A stretch of DNA of 64,000 nucleotides from Streptomyces regalis (GTDB taxonomy: Bacteria; Actinomycetota; Actinomycetes; Streptomycetales; Streptomycetaceae): contig NZ_LLZG01000115.1 of the NCBI RefSeq assembly GCF_001509475.1, positions 124,001 to 188,000 of the forward strand. Reading direction: 5' to 3'. Positions 1 to 6,918 of the stretch are shown one piece after another. Made by a program: the position numbers and the translations under genes. Within the stretch, counting starts at the first letter, position 1; each line of letters opens with the position of its first letter. Below the pieces are notes generated by a model that was not told the origin of the DNA, did no database searches, and saw only the letters and a list, made by a program, of their open reading frames with translations.

Positions 1-170
1 ACGTTGGACACCAGCTCACTGACGCAGAGTTGAGCCGCGTCGACAACTTCGAGGAGTCCCCAGCTCCCCAGGTGCAGCCCGACGACGCGCCGCAGGTACG
101 CCACTTCCTCGGGTTTCGCAGTGAAGCACAGCTCCCACGGCTTGCGTTGCATACACGCTTCTCGGCTCAC
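1..170 (-). CDS. RsbW-like ATP-binding protein, 3' part outside window
   Basis: Only the first 56 codons are visible, running off the left edge. The minus-strand frame reads RKPWELCFTAKPEEV near the start and ends at the edge with SELVSNV, the N-box of HATPase_c folds of the RsbW/anti-sigma type. The GTG at 170 is chosen because AGGGG lies five bases upstream; an in-frame ATG at 152 is the alternative. In Streptomyces such small ATPases are commonly found divergent from XRE/DUF397 pairs, as here. Family membership follows from the motifs and context. The partner sigma factor, if any, is unknown, and the catalytic half lies outside the window. Confidence 0.72.
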   Translation of the reverse strand, partial: MSREACMQRKPWELCFTAKPEEVAYLRRVVGLHLGSWGLLEVVDAAQLCVSELVSN

Positions 171-243
171 AAAGACCCCTCTCGTCGCAGTTGGCGCCTC
201 GGAACGACGGAGTGTCATAGGCGCTCACGATGAGTTGCGTTGC

Positions 244-309
244 CCACTCAGAGTGGACGCATCACATCCCTTCTTGCAATGTGCAGGAAGGGATTCCCAC
301 TTCCGAGTG
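244..309. promoter_or_regulatory. Cluster of palindromes between divergent ATPase and XRE genes
   Basis: Three symmetrical elements sit in the divergent intergenic region. At 244-256 is a perfect CCACTC-A-GAGTGG palindrome. At 266-294 is a long imperfect palindrome with outer arms ATCCCTTC and GAAGGGAT and inner arms TGCA and TGCA around ATG. At 297-309 CACT-TCCG-AGTG repeats the core of the first. Placement just upstream of an XRE-type regulator suggests autoregulatory operators. The binding protein is inferred, not shown. Confidence 0.45.
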
Positions 310-368
310 ATTGGCAAGCACACCCCTTGGCGCAAGACTGAACACCCGCTACCTGAAAGAGGGTTGAG

Positions 369-1217
369 ATGGCCGGATCACCAACGGCGCGCCGTCGGCG
401 CCTCTCGATCGAGCTGAAGAAGCTCCGCGAGAAGAGCGCGCTCACCTGCGCCCAGGTCGGCGAGGCCCTGGACTGGAGTGGCTCGAAGGTCAACCGTATG
501 GAGACGGGAAGCGGCCGAGTCCAGCCGTCCGACATCGATGCCCTGTGCCGGTTCTACGGAACCAGCGACGAACTGCGCGAGTTCCTCAAGTCACTTGCCC
601 GGCAGGCCAAGACACGCGGTTGGTGGCAGGAGCACGGCGCCGGCGTTCCCGAGTGGTTCAACATCTACATCGGCCTGGAGCAGGATGCCTCCACCATCCG
701 CCAGTACCAGTGCGAGTTGATTCCCGGCCTCATGCAGATCGACGTCTATGCTCGCGAGCTCCACACGACCGGCGCCCACATGTCGTCCGAGGACATCGAC
801 AGGGCCGTACGCGTACGCATGGAGCGTCAAGCCATGCTGACGCGGTCTGACGCCCCGGATGCCTGGTTCGTCGTGAACGAAGGCGCTCTGCGCCACGTCA
901 TCGGGGATCGGGCGGTGATGCGGGAGCAGCTCGAACGTGTGCTGGAGGCCGCCGAGTTGCCCACCGTGACCCTGCAGGTCCTGCCCTTCGACGCAGGCAC
1001 GTATCCGGTCACGGGCTCATTCACCATGCTGGGCTTCCCGGCTCAGGAAGACCCGGACATCGTGTACCGGGACGGCATTACCGATGCCGTGTACCTGGAA
1101 GGCGAGCATCATGTTCGTGAGTACACCAAGGCGTTCGACGGTCTGCGAGCCGCTGCCCTGAGTCCTCAGCGCTCTGCCCAATTGATCAAGTCCGTTTTGA
1201 AGGAATACGCAAAGTGA
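369..1217 (+). CDS. XRE-family regulator with DUF5753 domain
   Basis: 282 residues. An N-terminal helix-turn-helix of the XRE type spans about residues 8-65 and includes LREKSALTCAQVGEALDWSG. It is followed by a DUF5753 (Scr1-type) region from about 95 to the end, with EQDASTIRQYQCELIPGL. A GAGGG ribosome site precedes the ATG. The stop overlaps the next start as ATGA, so it is translationally coupled to the DUF397 gene. Pairs of this type (Scr1/Scr2 in S. coelicolor) influence differentiation and antibiotic production and are discussed as toxin-antitoxin-like. The actual targets here are unknown. Confidence 0.93.
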   Translation: MAGSPTARRRRLSIELKKLREKSALTCAQVGEALDWSGSKVNRMETGSGRVQPSDIDALCRFYGTSDELREFLKSLARQAKTRGWWQEHGAGVPEWFNIYIGLEQDASTIRQYQCELIPGLMQIDVYARELHTTGAHMSSEDIDRAVRVRMERQAMLTRSDAPDAWFVVNEGALRHVIGDRAVMREQLERVLEAAELPTVTLQVLPFDAGTYPVTGSFTMLGFPAQEDPDIVYRDGITDAVYLEGEHHVREYTKAFDGLRAAALSPQRSAQLIKSVLKEYAK

Positions 1218-1417
1218 GCATTGCAGAGTCCGGCGGCCATGGCGATCTGGCATGGTCCGCGTCGTCGTACAGCAACGGCGCAGGAGGCGAATGCGTCGAG
1301 TGGGCGTTGGCCAACGGCGGCATCCTCTTGCGCGACTCCAAGAATGCAGGAGGCCCGGTAGTGACCGTTGAAAGCGAGGCCTGGCGCTCCTTCCTGCAAA
1401 CCTTGAAGCACGTTTAG
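1214..1417 (+). CDS. DUF397 domain protein
   Basis: 67 residues forming one DUF397 domain: W-x-SSYSNG, CVEWA, RDSKN and a C-terminal W-x-x-F are all present. It overlaps the XRE gene by four bases, the usual arrangement. DUF397 proteins act with the adjacent XRE protein and are thought to bind or counter it. No membrane segment or signal peptide is visible. Confidence 0.92.
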   Translation: MSIAESGGHGDLAWSASSYSNGAGGECVEWALANGGILLRDSKNAGGPVVTVESEAWRSFLQTLKHV

Positions 1418-1597
1418 TCACCATGTTGATCGCGAACCCGGACAAAGCGAAGCGCAGCGGCCGGCCGTGGGGGACGGCGTGCCGGGACTCAGCATGTTCA
1501 CCCCGCCCCAAGAACGAAGCCCACGCCAGACGCCAGCATGTAGGACACTCCTCGTAGGGCAGAGGACATTGGCGAGGACATCAAGGAGCAGACGATC

Positions 1598-1894
1598 GTG
1601 AGCGCACAGCATGCGGAAACACCCGTTCCTGCGCCGTTGCCGTTGAGGACCATCGGCGACATCCGAGCGGCGCTGCGGTCCGGGCACGGCTTCCCGGGTG
1701 ACCAGGAGTCCTTCGAAGCGGATCTTCAGCGTGCGCTGGAGACCTCGTCGGAAACCGACCTGAACGCCGTAGCGACGGTGATCGTCGACTACCGGGGCAG
1801 GATCCGTCTCTACCAGGACCCGTACTTCGACATCGCGGTGCAGGAAGGCATCGACCTCACAGCACGTCTGAAGCGGGAGGCCCAGGACCAGTGA
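1598..1894 (+). CDS. DUF6247-like small protein, possible antitoxin
   Basis: 98 residues, acidic, soluble. It matches the pattern of Streptomyces DUF6247 proteins as I remember them (ALRSGHGFPGDQESFEADL, then YRGRIRLYQDP). The GTG start is preceded by a purine-rich AAGGAGCAG. Its stop overlaps the next start (GTGA), so the two are coupled. The antitoxin role is inferred from the two-gene layout and the nature of its partner. Family assignment is from memory and moderate. Confidence 0.65.
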   Translation: MSAQHAETPVPAPLPLRTIGDIRAALRSGHGFPGDQESFEADLQRALETSSETDLNAVATVIVDYRGRIRLYQDPYFDIAVQEGIDLTARLKREAQDQ

Positions 1895-2178
1895 GCGGCG
1901 TGATCGCTGCCGTAACAGCGCGGGCGGCTCAGCGGGCGAAGGCTGTCGGGGCCGAGCAGGCCCTGGAGTCACTACGGCAGGAACTGGAGCAGATTCCACG
2001 GCTCGGCGTACTCCTCGGGCCGCCGCGGCAGGACGGTACTGAAGTCCGCAAGACCCGGATTGAACCCAGAGGCGATGTACCCGGGCTGGCGGTGGCATAC
2101 GTCTACACACCGTCACCGCCTCCTCCGACTGTCGCGATCGTCGCGGTGACGCCGGACGACGGGGTCCAGCCCCAGTAG
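1891..2178 (+). CDS. Small protein, possible RelE/ParE-like partner
   Basis: 95 residues. An N-terminal helix-rich half (residues 1-40) is followed by a strand-like segment LAVAYVYT...TVAIVAV near 69-86. The YVY and VAIVAV strands recall the last strands of RelE/ParE toxins, which end with a similar Y-x-V/I-x-x-V pattern. It overlaps the preceding gene by four bases. No catalytic residues can be assigned, and the helical start is unusual for RelE, so the toxin reading is a hypothesis. Confidence 0.5.
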   Translation: MSGVIAAVTARAAQRAKAVGAEQALESLRQELEQIPRLGVLLGPPRQDGTEVRKTRIEPRGDVPGLAVAYVYTPSPPPPTVAIVAVTPDDGVQPQ

Positions 2179-2213
2179 GAACCTTCCCCAGTCCGGCCAC
2201 GACCGAGTCACCA

Positions 2214-2400
2214 GGTCTGTACCCCCTTTTTCGCGCCGCCACGGCCCTCGCGTAAGTCTCCGGAGGCGGCTCCTCGGGACCGATGCCGAGTTCAGCGAGA
2301 ACGGGGCGAGTGGCGTCCAGGGCCTCGATCAATCACTTCTTCCTCGTCGATGAGGGTTTCCGCCTCAAGGAACGTCCCGACCCTCGAAGGTCCATGCTCA
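2214..2400 (-). pseudogene. Frameshifted gene remnant
   Basis: On the minus strand one frame reads FLEAETLIDEEEVI and, one base out of register, the next reads IEALDATRPVLAELGIG and continues with PEEPPPETYARAVAARK. Joined, they make a protein-like acidic helical stretch, whereas neither frame has a start or context of its own. A TGA at 2333-2335 interrupts the second frame just before the join. This looks like the tail of a decayed gene. Its family is not identified. Confidence 0.35.
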
Positions 2401-2470
2401 GTGTTCGACAAGCAGGGGCGCCACCGTGCGCTCAGCGGCCGTAACCCTCTGTTGAAGGAAGGGAAAGAGC

Positions 2471-3142
2471 GTGACACAACACGCCACCGAGGAGGACGCC
2501 TGGGACGCCTACGGCGACGGCCGCCAAGCCAGACTGTGGGATCGTGACCCAAGCCGCTTCCACTGGGCGCAGTGGACCGGGCACCCTGACCACGGCCCGC
2601 AACTGGAGCTGCTGCCGACCGGCCCTGGCACAAGCGTTCTCGACTTGGGCTGTGGGAAGGGCAGGAACCTCTCCCACGTCGCTGCACGCGGCGGTCGCGC
2701 GGTCGGCGTCGACCTGTCAGGGAACCAGATCAAGTCGGCGCGTGGGCTTTCCGGCGTGCGCATGGAATTGCACCAGACAGACGCAGCCACGTTCCTGGAC
2801 ACCTGCAGCGAGGAGTTCGACGCGATCTACAGCGTGTTCGGTGCGGTCTGGTTCACCGACCCGGAAGTGCTGTTGCCCAAGATCCGGCGGAGGCTCAAGC
2901 CCGGCGGCGTCCTGGTGTTCTCGCACCGACCGCCCGATGGCGGCGAATACGGACCAGTTCTGCATGGCGAGGAGGCACCGGCTATGCGGCGGTGCTATCC
3001 AGACGCCGTGTGGGAGGGCCATCTGCGCGTCGCCGGCTTCGTAGACGTGTCCAGCTGGATCATCGCGCCGCCGCCCGGTAAGGAGGGCATGGTGCAGACC
3101 GTGATCGTCCGAGGGACCAGGTCCACACAGCCTAGGAAGTGA
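2471..3142 (+). CDS. Class I SAM-dependent methyltransferase
   Basis: 223 residues. Motif I is VLDLGCGKGRN (about 56-66), followed by an acidic end of strand 2 (GVDLSGNQI, about 79-87), then a post-I region and LKPGGVLVFSH (about 142-152). This is a Methyltransf_11/25-type Rossmann fold. It starts at GTG and stands alone between a remnant and a membrane-protein gene. The substrate cannot be told from sequence. The N-terminal YGDGRQARLWDRDPSRFHW segment is probably a lid. Confidence 0.88.
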   Translation: MTQHATEEDAWDAYGDGRQARLWDRDPSRFHWAQWTGHPDHGPQLELLPTGPGTSVLDLGCGKGRNLSHVAARGGRAVGVDLSGNQIKSARGLSGVRMELHQTDAATFLDTCSEEFDAIYSVFGAVWFTDPEVLLPKIRRRLKPGGVLVFSHRPPDGGEYGPVLHGEEAPAMRRCYPDAVWEGHLRVAGFVDVSSWIIAPPPGKEGMVQTVIVRGTRSTQPRK

Positions 3143-3384
3143 TGGGCAGCGGACACTGCCATCGCCCATGCTCAAGTAGACGTCTGGCTCGATCAGTCAT
3201 CAGCCGCCGCTCCCCGTACCGGACCTCATCCACTCAGTCCTGAGCCGCCGCAAGGTTCTCGGCACTGCCGACCACACAACCAAAGTCGCAGCCCCCGTAG
3301 ACCATCGGCCGACGACAGCATGTACGGCTGCCCTCCAGACTCGGCGGTGTGAAACCGGAGACCAGACGCGTAGGCACGGGGGAC

Positions 3385-4104
3385 ATGAGTAATACGGGGG
3401 ATCTTTCGGAGAAGGGCAGGGCGTCGGCCGGCGACGTCACCGTGATCGCTGAGTCGGCCTGGGTGCTTGTGCTCTTCTGTGTGGGGTGTGGGGGCGGCGT
3501 CGGCTGGTTGGTCGCGGTTCTTGCGCGTTGGCTGGTGAGGTTGCCCTGGGCGCCGTTCAAGGGGCCGGCCGAGTTGCTGACCTCTGTTCCGGAGCCGTGG
3601 CTGAGCGTTGGTGACGTTGGGGTGGGGGCGCTGTTGGGGCTGGTCGTCGGGTTTGTTGCGGCGCATGAGTCGCTGGGTGTCAGGGTCTCCCGGAGTCGTG
3701 TCGTTCTCAGCGTCAGGGATGCCTCTCAGGAGTTCGGGGGCGATGAGATCGGGCTGGTGGCGCGGGACGGCAAGCAGCTCGTGTTGCTCGGGGCGGACGG
3801 TATGGAGCTTGCTCGGGAGGATTGTCGGCTGTCCTGGCAGCGGGTTGCCGGTGCCTTTGCCGAGCATGGTTATCGCTGGGCGGACGAGGATCCGTACCGG
3901 GAGGAGTTCAGGCGTTGGGTTCCCGGGGCGCCCGGTCTGCCCGAGGGGGCGGATGCGCTGTTGAGGGCTCGTGCCGCGGCGCGGAAGAAGGGGGAGGAGG
4001 ATGCCGACGACGCCCGGGAGCTGCGTAGGGAGCTGCTGGGGCTCGGCGTTGTCGTGCGGGACGAGAAGAAGAGGCAGTACTGGCGTATGCCTCCACGGTC
4101 CTGA
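3385..4104 (+). CDS. YqeB-like membrane protein
   Basis: 239 residues from the ATG at 3385, which has GGGGG just upstream; a GTG at 3349 is possible but lacks a site. Two hydrophobic helices (about 22-50 and 75-98) flank a loop with LPWAPFKGPAELL. The rest is a cytosolic domain ending LGVVVRDEKKRQYWR. This closely fits the Bacillus YqeB family (about 240 residues) as known from many Streptomyces. The function of YqeB is unknown. Confidence 0.8.
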   Translation: MSNTGDLSEKGRASAGDVTVIAESAWVLVLFCVGCGGGVGWLVAVLARWLVRLPWAPFKGPAELLTSVPEPWLSVGDVGVGALLGLVVGFVAAHESLGVRVSRSRVVLSVRDASQEFGGDEIGLVARDGKQLVLLGADGMELAREDCRLSWQRVAGAFAEHGYRWADEDPYREEFRRWVPGAPGLPEGADALLRARAAARKKGEEDADDARELRRELLGLGVVVRDEKKRQYWRMPPRS

Positions 4105-4282
4105 TGTCGGGGGTCTTTCGGTCGATTCGATCCGAGTCGAACGTAATGGCCAGGTCTTTCCGGCCGCCCCACTCTGGTGGGGCCGGACGGGGGCGGTCCA
4201 TTGGGGCACCCCCGGAACCGGGTTCATCGGAACCGACCGGAAAGGACCGACACGCCTTCCCTACGCGTACGCCCCGCACGCC

Positions 4283-4576
4283 GTGCCCGCCGCGCCGCCG
4301 CCGTGTAATGCCGGGGAGATCTGCCTCTTCCCGGAGAACGACTATCAGGGCACGCCGCGGCGGTGGACGCCGCAGAGCGGGTACGTCAACTTGCCGCCGT
4401 ACCTGCACGACACCGTCGGCTCGTTCATCGCCAACGCGCCCGGTTGCTTCATCGACCGGGATCCGGCGGAGTTCCGCAAGGTCGCCGTCGGCGACTACTC
4501 CGCTGTGCACAAGGCCGACGACAAGTTCGGCAGCCGTATCGACGCTCTCAACGCGTACGGGCACTGCCCGCCCTGA
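4283..4576 (+). pseudogene. Peptidase inhibitor I36-like domain without signal peptide
   Basis: The frame encodes ICLFPENDYQGTPRRW and a domain with cysteines (CNAGEIC, GCFI, GHCPP) typical of the I36 (SMI-like) inhibitor fold found in secreted Streptomyces proteins. Upstream there is no signal peptide in any frame. The only in-frame start close to the domain is a GTG at 4283, giving 97 residues. The frame stays open further upstream but reads as non-protein sequence over the YqeB gene. I read it as a 5'-truncated secreted inhibitor, or one whose true start I cannot see. Confidence 0.6.
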
Positions 4577-4732
4577 GCCGCGCCTGTGAGCGTTCAGGGT
4601 TTTCCCCACGATCGAGGCGTTGAGCGTCACGTAATTCCCCGGGAGGAGGCCCCTCGTGGCGAAGGGGTGCCCGTTTGGAGGGCGTGATGGGGCAACCCCT
4701 CAAGTGGGGCCCTACTCCTGTGCGGGTGTCAC

Positions 4733-5848
4733 TCAACGCAGCAGGAGCAGGCTCCTGACCCCGGCGTGGTCGGAGGGCCACAGTCCTGACGGAGTGCGGT
4801 CGGCCTGCGTGTCGCCCACCCGATTGCTCGCCAGTGCGGTGACGCCGCTGCCGCGGAAGAGCACGTAGTCGATGCGCTGGGTGAGGCTGGACGTGGGGTT
4901 GATCAGGTTGGCGGCCTGACAGCAGGTGGCGCCGGGGTTGCCGGGGCGGGTGGCGGTCCATGCGTCGGTGAAGCCGGCGGCCAGCAGGTGGTTGTAGCTC
5001 TGGGTGGCGGTCCCCGGTGTTGCGCCGACTCCGCCGGCGGCCGAGTTGAGGTCGCCGAGAAGCACGGTGCGGAGTGTGGTGTTCAGGGGGCCGGCGAGCA
5101 GTTCGTCGGCCTGTGCTTCCTGGACGGTGGGAGAGGCGGGTTCCAGATGGGTGGTGACCACCCGGGTGGTGTTGCCGCTCAAGGTGGCGTCGGCAGCGAC
5201 CCAGCCGCGCTCGACCCGGATAGGGACGTTGCCGGGCGGAACGCAGCCGAACAGCGGGCGGCAGATGGGCACGTGTGCCTGGAACCGGGCTGCCTGGGGG
5301 TTGGCCACGGAGAAGACGCGCGCGGGCAGGTCGGTGCGGGCCAGGAGCACGTCGCGGTCGGTGAGCCGGATGTCCTGCAGGCCGCCGCCGGGCAGGGAGC
5401 GCGGGGCCTCGAAGTCGCTGCCGACGGTGACGGTGCCCACGGCCGCGTAGTGCTTGCCCCGGGAGGCAAGCTTGTCGAGCAGGATCTGCAGGAAGTCATA
5501 CTCGACGTGGGTGGCGCTGCCCGGTCCGGCTGGGGTCTGGCTGCGCCACAACACGGCTTCCTGGAGGCCCACGAGGTGGGGGTCGCTGCCGGCGATCTCG
5601 TCAGCCAGTGCCTCGGCGCGCTCGGGGAAGTTCGTCGCCTGGACGTTCGCGTATACCGCGGTCACCGCGGCGACGAGCGCTTGTGGGTTACCGGCGGCGA
5701 GGACGGGCGCGAGGTCGGCACCCAGGTAGAGGTTGCGGGTCATGACCCGCAAAGGGGCGGGGGCCTCGGCGGCCGAGGCCGCAGTGAGTGACCCGGGTGT
5801 GAGGAGCAGGAGCGGGCCCAGGACGGCTGTGAACCAACGGCGAATCAT
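4733..5848 (-). CDS. Secreted endonuclease/exonuclease/phosphatase-family protein
   Basis: 371 residues from the ATG at 5848, which begins a clear Sec signal peptide (MIRRWFTAVLGPLLLLTPG, cleavage near ASA-A). The mature part has EEP-fold landmarks: RVMTRNLYLGADL at the N-terminus, HLVGLQEA with the metal-binding glutamate, LLGDLNSA, and SDHAGV near the C-terminus with the catalytic Asp-His. Relatives include DNase I-like and sphingomyelinase-like phosphodiesterases; the substrate is not decidable. The gene is alone and convergent with the I36 remnant. Confidence 0.9.
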   Translation of the reverse strand: MIRRWFTAVLGPLLLLTPGSLTAASAAEAPAPLRVMTRNLYLGADLAPVLAAGNPQALVAAVTAVYANVQATNFPERAEALADEIAGSDPHLVGLQEAVLWRSQTPAGPGSATHVEYDFLQILLDKLASRGKHYAAVGTVTVGSDFEAPRSLPGGGLQDIRLTDRDVLLARTDLPARVFSVANPQAARFQAHVPICRPLFGCVPPGNVPIRVERGWVAADATLSGNTTRVVTTHLEPASPTVQEAQADELLAGPLNTTLRTVLLGDLNSAAGGVGATPGTATQSYNHLLAAGFTDAWTATRPGNPGATCCQAANLINPTSSLTQRIDYVLFRGSGVTALASNRVGDTQADRTPSGLWPSDHAGVRSLLLLR

Positions 5849-6002
5849 GCAAGCAGACCTTTTTCTGCATAAGCGGATGAAAGTGCCTATCTTCGGCAAC
5901 AGCTAAGGCGGCCGGACGCGATGTGTCGATCCAGGTGTAGGCCGGGCAGCCGAAGCTCTTCGCAAGGAAGGGCCGCCCTGACGGGCGGATGGTGCCTACG
6001 GC

Positions 6003-6565
6003 GTCGGCACCGGGATCCCCCATGGGGAAGCACGTGAACGTCTGGTGCTGCCCGCGCTCGCCCTCGGCGTGCCGTCGGGGGCGATGATCGGCGGTCTGCT
6101 CGACCAGTCACTGCCCGGCGTCTTCCGGAGCCATGGGCGCGGACCTGGTACGCCTTCCGGTTCTCGCCCGGCGCCGTCGCCCGCAACGCCTTGCGCCGCA
6201 CATCGGCCGCCGTGCTTCCACAGCTTCTGCCGACCGTCGTGGCGCTGGCCGGTGCCGCGGTCGCGGTCGCGGTCGCGGTCGCGGTGGAGAAGATCTTCAA
6301 CATTCCGGGGCTCGGTCGACTCGCCCTGGGCGCCGCCATCGCCCAGGATCTCCCGCCGCGGCAGACGGCGACGCCGGCCCTCGTCCTGCTCGGGGTCGCC
6401 GCCGGCCTGCTCATCCAGGCCCTGCGGCGCGCTCTCCGGGCGACGGTGAGGGACGTGCGGGTGAGGGGCGTGCGGGTTCGGCGACGGCGCGTGTGGACTG
6501 CCGTTCGAGAGCCTGGTGTACGAGCTGAGAGGATTGCGCGAACCGTAAAGGAAGAAGGGGGATGA
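6003..6565 (+). pseudogene. Frameshifted DppB-type ABC permease remnant
   Basis: From about 6003 to 6130 one frame reads RERLVLPALALGVPSGAMIG and LLDQSLPGVF. Near 6130 the coding frame moves by one base and continues EPWARTWYAF, VARNALRRTSAAVLPQLLP, VEKIFNIPGLGRLAL to the stop at 6565. This is the C-terminal half of an oligopeptide/dipeptide-type permease, including the EAA-loop region. The N-terminal half is absent. A hexanucleotide run expands an Ala-Val tract just before VEKIFNIPGL. The stop overlaps the next ATG. Confidence 0.75.
6256..6287 (+). repeat. Hexanucleotide GGTCGC tandem run
   Basis: About five in-phase copies of a GGTCGC/GCGGTC unit encode alternating Ala-Val inside the permease remnant. 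Intact relatives have one or two such dipeptides before VEKIF, so this looks like slippage expansion after loss of selection. Confidence 0.7.
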
Positions 6566-6768
6566 GCGTGTTCGAGCTCCTCGTCTTGTCCGGCGTCCTC
6601 GCGCTCGTCCTCAGAGGGTACGTCTGCGTCGTGTGGGCGGAGCGGGGCGGCCCGCGCTGGGTGCGTGGGGTGGCCGCTGTGACACTGGGGCTGAGCCGGT
6701 TGGTGCGCTGGCTGGCGCGTTCGAGTCGGAAATCGGGGTCGGGGTCGAGCTCGGGTGGGGACGACTGA
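6562..6768 (+). CDS. Small membrane protein
   Basis: 68 residues, starting within the ATGA that ends the permease remnant. One strong hydrophobic helix at about 2-24 is followed by a basic stretch, a second amphipathic segment (AAVTLGLSRLVRWLA) and a Ser/Gly-rich tail. No family is recognised. It may be an accessory subunit left over from the transporter operon, or fortuitous. Confidence 0.45.
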   Translation: MSVFELLVLSGVLALVLRGYVCVVWAERGGPRWVRGVAAVTLGLSRLVRWLARSSRKSGSGSSSGGDD

Positions 6769-6887
6769 CGACACGACTGAGGGCTGGCGGCGTTGGCTGG
6801 TGGTTGCCCAGCCAGCGGCGACGCCGCATGCGGGCCGCGCCGGGATGAAGAGACCGTCGGCGCAGCCCGCGTGCCACTTGCGTGTGG

Positions 6888-6905
6888 AGGCCCGTGAGCG
6901 GGCCT
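6888..6905. terminator. Hairpin between convergent genes
   Basis: AGGCCCG and CGGGCCT pair perfectly around a TGAG loop. It lies immediately beyond the stop of the minus-strand lipoprotein gene and downstream of the small membrane-protein gene, so it could serve both directions. There is no U-tract, as usual in Streptomyces. Confidence 0.55.
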
Positions 6906-6918
6906 GCCATCCCTCGGG

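Noticed and set aside
2471..3142. Secondary-metabolite cluster suggested by two methyltransferases (also 13053)
   Set aside because: No polyketide, peptide or terpene biosynthetic genes are near either; both stand alone or beside regulators.
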